Part shown: piece after piece, positions 61,529 through 64,000 of the stretch
Position numbering within the stretch: the first letter of the stretch is position 1
Layout of the letters: each line of letters starts with the position of its first letter
Assembly: GCF_008933115.1 (NCBI RefSeq)
Contig: NZ_WBVO01000002.1
Coordinates: 292,297-356,296, forward strand
Direction of reading: 5' to 3'
Source: Phaeocystidibacter luteus
GTDB lineage: Bacteria > Bacteroidota > Bacteroidia > Flavobacteriales > Schleiferiaceae
DNA length: 64,000 bases
Translations under genes and position numbers: made by a program
The notes under the pieces: generated by a model
Databases searched by the model: none
What the model saw: the letters and a program-made list of their open reading frames with translations, nothing else
What the model was told of the DNA's origin: nothing

Positions 61529-63982
61529 ATGGGAGAATCTACGATGTACCTGGTTCCACTATTAGGCGTACTCGGTCTAATTGTGATGATTGTAAAGGCG
61601 GTTTGGGTAAATAAACAAGACGCCGGAGAAGAGAATATGAAAGAATTGGCAGGTCACATTGCAAAAGGTGCACTTGCTTTCTTACGTGCCGAGTGGCGCG
61701 TACTATCCATCTTCGCAGCTGCTGCAGCTTTGCTATTGGGATGGTCCGGAACACTAGTTGAGCACTCAGATTGGGTGATCGCACTTAGCTTCCTTATCGG
61801 TGCATTCTTCTCAGCTTTTGCTGGGTGGATCGGTATGAACATCGCAACTAAGTCGAACGTTCGTACAACTCAAGCTGCCCGTTCAAGCCTATCTAAAGCA
61901 TTGAAAGTATCCTTCACCGGTGGTTCCGTAATGGGTCTAGGTGTTGCTGGTCTTGCTGTTCTTGGTCTAGGTATCCTCTTCATTGTATTCTCTGGAATGT
62001 ATGAAGGTGAAATGGAAACTGCCCTCGAAGTATTGGCTGGTTTCTCTTTGGGTGCTGAATCTATCGCACTCTTCGCTCGTGTAGGTGGTGGTATTTACAC
62101 TAAGGCGGCTGACGTAGGTGCTGACCTTGTTGGTAAAGTAGAAGCGGGTATCCCTGAAGATGATCCGCGTAACCCTGCAACAATTGCAGATAACGTTGGT
62201 GACAACGTAGGTGACGTTGCTGGTATGGGTGCTGACCTCTTCGGTTCTTATGTAGCAACTATCCTCGCTACAATGGTATTGGGTCGCGAAGTAACTTCTG
62301 TTGATGAGTTCAACGGTATCGCTCCAATCCTCCTTCCAATGGTAATCGCAGGTTTGGGAATTGTATTCTCAATCATCGGTATGCTATTCGTTCGCGTTTC
62401 TAAAGAAACAGACAGCGTTCAAGCTGCACTTAATAAAGGTAACTGGGGATCTATGATCCTTACAGCAATCGCATCTTACTTCCTCGTAATGTACATGCTC
62501 CCTGAGCAAATGTCATTCGATCGTACAGGTGCTTCATTCTCTAACCTCGACGTGTTCATGGCCATTATTGTTGGTCTCGTTGTAGGTGCATTGATGTCAA
62601 TCATCACCGAGCACTACACCGCAATGGGTCGTCGTCCGGTACTGAGCATCGTTCGTCAATCTTCTACGGGTCACGCTACCAACATTATTGGTGGTTTGGC
62701 TATCGGTATGGAATCAACGGTACTTCCGATCATCGTTTTGGCAGGTGGTATCTACGGATCATTCGCATTCGCCGGACTTTACGGTGTGGCAATTGCCGCT
62801 GCTGGTATGATGGCAACAACAGCTATGCAGCTTGCAATCGACGCTTTCGGTCCAATTGCGGATAACGCAGGTGGTATTGCTGAAATGAGCGGCCTTCCTA
62901 GTGAAGTTCGTGACCGTACGGATAACCTCGACGCTGTAGGTAACACTACTGCGGCAACAGGTAAAGGTTTTGCGATTGCTTCCGCAGCACTTACTGCGCT
63001 TGCACTCTTCGCTGCTTACGTAGGTCTTGCTGGTATCAACAGCATCGATATCTACAAAGCTGAGGTGTTGGCCATGCTCTTCGTTGGTGGTATGATTCCA
63101 TTCATCTTCTCTTCATTGGCAATTGCGGCTGTAGGTCGCGCTGCTATGGATATGGTGAAGGAAGTTCGTCGCCAGTTCAAAGAGATTCCAGGTATCATGG
63201 AAGGAAAAGCGACTCCAGAATACGAGAAGTGTGTTGAGATCTCAACTCGCGCCTCTATCCGTGAGATGATTGCTCCTGGTGCATTGGCGATCGTATCGCC
63301 TGCCATCGTAGGTTTTGCATTTGGTCCTGAGGCTCTCGGTGGCCTTCTCGCTGGTATCACCGTTTCTGGTGTACTTATGGGTATGTTCCAAAACAACGCC
63401 GGTGGTGCATGGGATAACGCTAAGAAATCATTCGAAAAGGGTGTTGAAATCGAAGGTAAGATGGAGTTCAAAGGTTCTGAACCACACAAGGCTTCAGTTA
63501 CTGGTGACACTGTTGGTGATCCGTTCAAGGATACTTCTGGTCCTTCAATGAACATCCTTATCAAGCTTACTTCAATTGTAGCTTTGATCATCGCTCCACA
63601 CATCCACGTTGATGGCAACAGTGGTCACAGCGCAACTTCTACCTACACTACAACTGGTCAGGAAGAAGTGGTGAATCTTTACGAAGGAATGATTGTCTAC
63701 AATCTTCCTGACGGAGACCGCGAAGTAATTGTTGAAGCTGGTGAAGTTCACGAGCTTGACGGCGAAGCGAAGATGGTTAACCTAATCCTTTTTGATAAGG
63801 ATATGTTCGAAATCACAGGCGAGTACGGAATGGTAAACTTGAACGCTACCGTTACCAATGCTGGTCCAAAGAACTACGCCAAAGGTACTATCGTAAGCCA
63901 ACAGTCTGGCAAGTCTATTCCAGTGACCATCGAGTTTGGTTACGACAAAGAAAGCTACGCTGTAAAGGGAAACATGAAGTAA
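61529..63982 (+). CDS. hppA: Membrane-bound ion-pumping pyrophosphatase, K+-dependent type, with C-terminal extension
   Basis: An 817-aa pump with about 16 membrane helices, using PPi hydrolysis to move Na+ and/or H+. The substrate site is intact: KVEAGIPEDDPRNPATIADN then VGDNVGDVAGMGADLFGSY. GNTTAATGKG around residue 475 carries Ala where K+-independent enzymes have Lys, so it should need K+. The usual end (SVTGDTVGDPFKDTSGPSMNILIKL) is followed by a further 125 or so residues from about 690, a beta-rich soluble domain (VVNLYEGMIVYNLPDGDREVIVEAG) that would face the periplasm. Typical members are 650-735 aa. Codons are highly biased. The ion specificity cannot be read safely. Confidence 0.95.
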   Translation: MGESTMYLVPLLGVLGLIVMIVKAVWVNKQDAGEENMKELAGHIAKGALAFLRAEWRVLSIFAAAAALLLGWSGTLVEHSDWVIALSFLIGAFFSAFAGWIGMNIATKSNVRTTQAARSSLSKALKVSFTGGSVMGLGVAGLAVLGLGILFIVFSGMYEGEMETALEVLAGFSLGAESIALFARVGGGIYTKAADVGADLVGKVEAGIPEDDPRNPATIADNVGDNVGDVAGMGADLFGSYVATILATMVLGREVTSVDEFNGIAPILLPMVIAGLGIVFSIIGMLFVRVSKETDSVQAALNKGNWGSMILTAIASYFLVMYMLPEQMSFDRTGASFSNLDVFMAIIVGLVVGALMSIITEHYTAMGRRPVLSIVRQSSTGHATNIIGGLAIGMESTVLPIIVLAGGIYGSFAFAGLYGVAIAAAGMMATTAMQLAIDAFGPIADNAGGIAEMSGLPSEVRDRTDNLDAVGNTTAATGKGFAIASAALTALALFAAYVGLAGINSIDIYKAEVLAMLFVGGMIPFIFSSLAIAAVGRAAMDMVKEVRRQFKEIPGIMEGKATPEYEKCVEISTRASIREMIAPGALAIVSPAIVGFAFGPEALGGLLAGITVSGVLMGMFQNNAGGAWDNAKKSFEKGVEIEGKMEFKGSEPHKASVTGDTVGDPFKDTSGPSMNILIKLTSIVALIIAPHIHVDGNSGHSATSTYTTTGQEEVVNLYEGMIVYNLPDGDREVIVEAGEVHELDGEAKMVNLILFDKDMFEITGEYGMVNLNATVTNAGPKNYAKGTIVSQQSGKSIPVTIEFGYDKESYAVKGNMK

Positions 63983-64000
63983 TAAACGCTTCACTCTACA

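Overview
The window looks like a chromosome segment of a member of the Bacteroidota, most likely a free-living, aerobic Flavobacteriales-type bacterium. The evidence is many TonB-dependent receptors with carboxypeptidase-like N-terminal domains, type IX secretion (T9SS) C-terminal sorting domains of both A and B type, a PorV/PorQ-family barrel, DUF4249 and DUF3127 proteins, a short ATP synthase epsilon subunit, and repeated matches to the Bacteroidota -7 promoter element TAnnTTTG. No phage, transposon, CRISPR array or rRNA was seen. One tRNA gene (Leu-UAG) and one TPP riboswitch are present.

Layout. 1-0.5 kb: end of D-aminoacyl-tRNA deacylase and a MazG-like pyrophosphohydrolase. 0.5-3.6 kb: a secreted S8 peptidase with altered catalytic motifs. 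3.6-7.9 kb: a putative copper-handling locus (TonB receptor, small Cys/His membrane or secreted protein, MbnP-like lipoprotein, MbnH-like di-haem protein). 8-9.8 kb: atpD-atpC. 9.9-12.4 kb: a membrane protein, ribF and a leucine-rich-repeat protein. 12.4-12.7 kb: a non-coding stretch with two inverted arrays of 7-bp repeats. 12.7-17.5 kb: a thiamine-linked cluster (TPP-riboswitch-controlled TonB receptor, NadR-like ATPase, YkoF-like thiamine-binding protein) together with a GGGP-synthase-family enzyme and a phosphopantetheinyl transferase. 17.6-19.4 kb: ahcY and a Rieske-like lipoprotein. 19.7-28.4 kb: a large, highly codon-biased operon of a 1215-aa TonB receptor, a giant secreted protein interrupted by an in-frame TAG, and a PorV-like barrel. 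28.5-45.7 kb: greA, HIT, ruvC, a glycosyltransferase, an MscS channel, a DUF4249/TonB pair, a prc-oppC-aat chain coupled by ATGA overlaps, a short-chain fatty acid transporter, several unrecognised envelope proteins and tRNA-Leu. 45.8-51.8 kb: a flavin reductase, DUF3127, a SPOR protein, tig, clpP and clpX. 51.8-58.1 kb: an operon-like run etfB-etfA-bifunctional nuclease-nucleoside transporter-thyA-hypothetical-folA. 58.3-64 kb: a LamG/T9SS type B protein, pdhB and a membrane pyrophosphatase.

Three modules deserve most attention. The giant secreted protein has a TAG two codons before a conserved C-terminal block whose reading frame stays open for another 177 codons. The copper-type locus couples an outer-membrane receptor to an MbnP/MbnH-like pair. 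The thiamine cluster joins a TPP-controlled outer-membrane receptor to a binding protein and a kinase-like ATPase, with no obvious inner-membrane PnuT in the window. Smaller curiosities are a membrane pyrophosphatase with an extra C-terminal domain, a nucleoside transporter with an extracytoplasmic N-terminal domain, and promoters followed at once by terminator-like hairpins upstream of greA and hppA.
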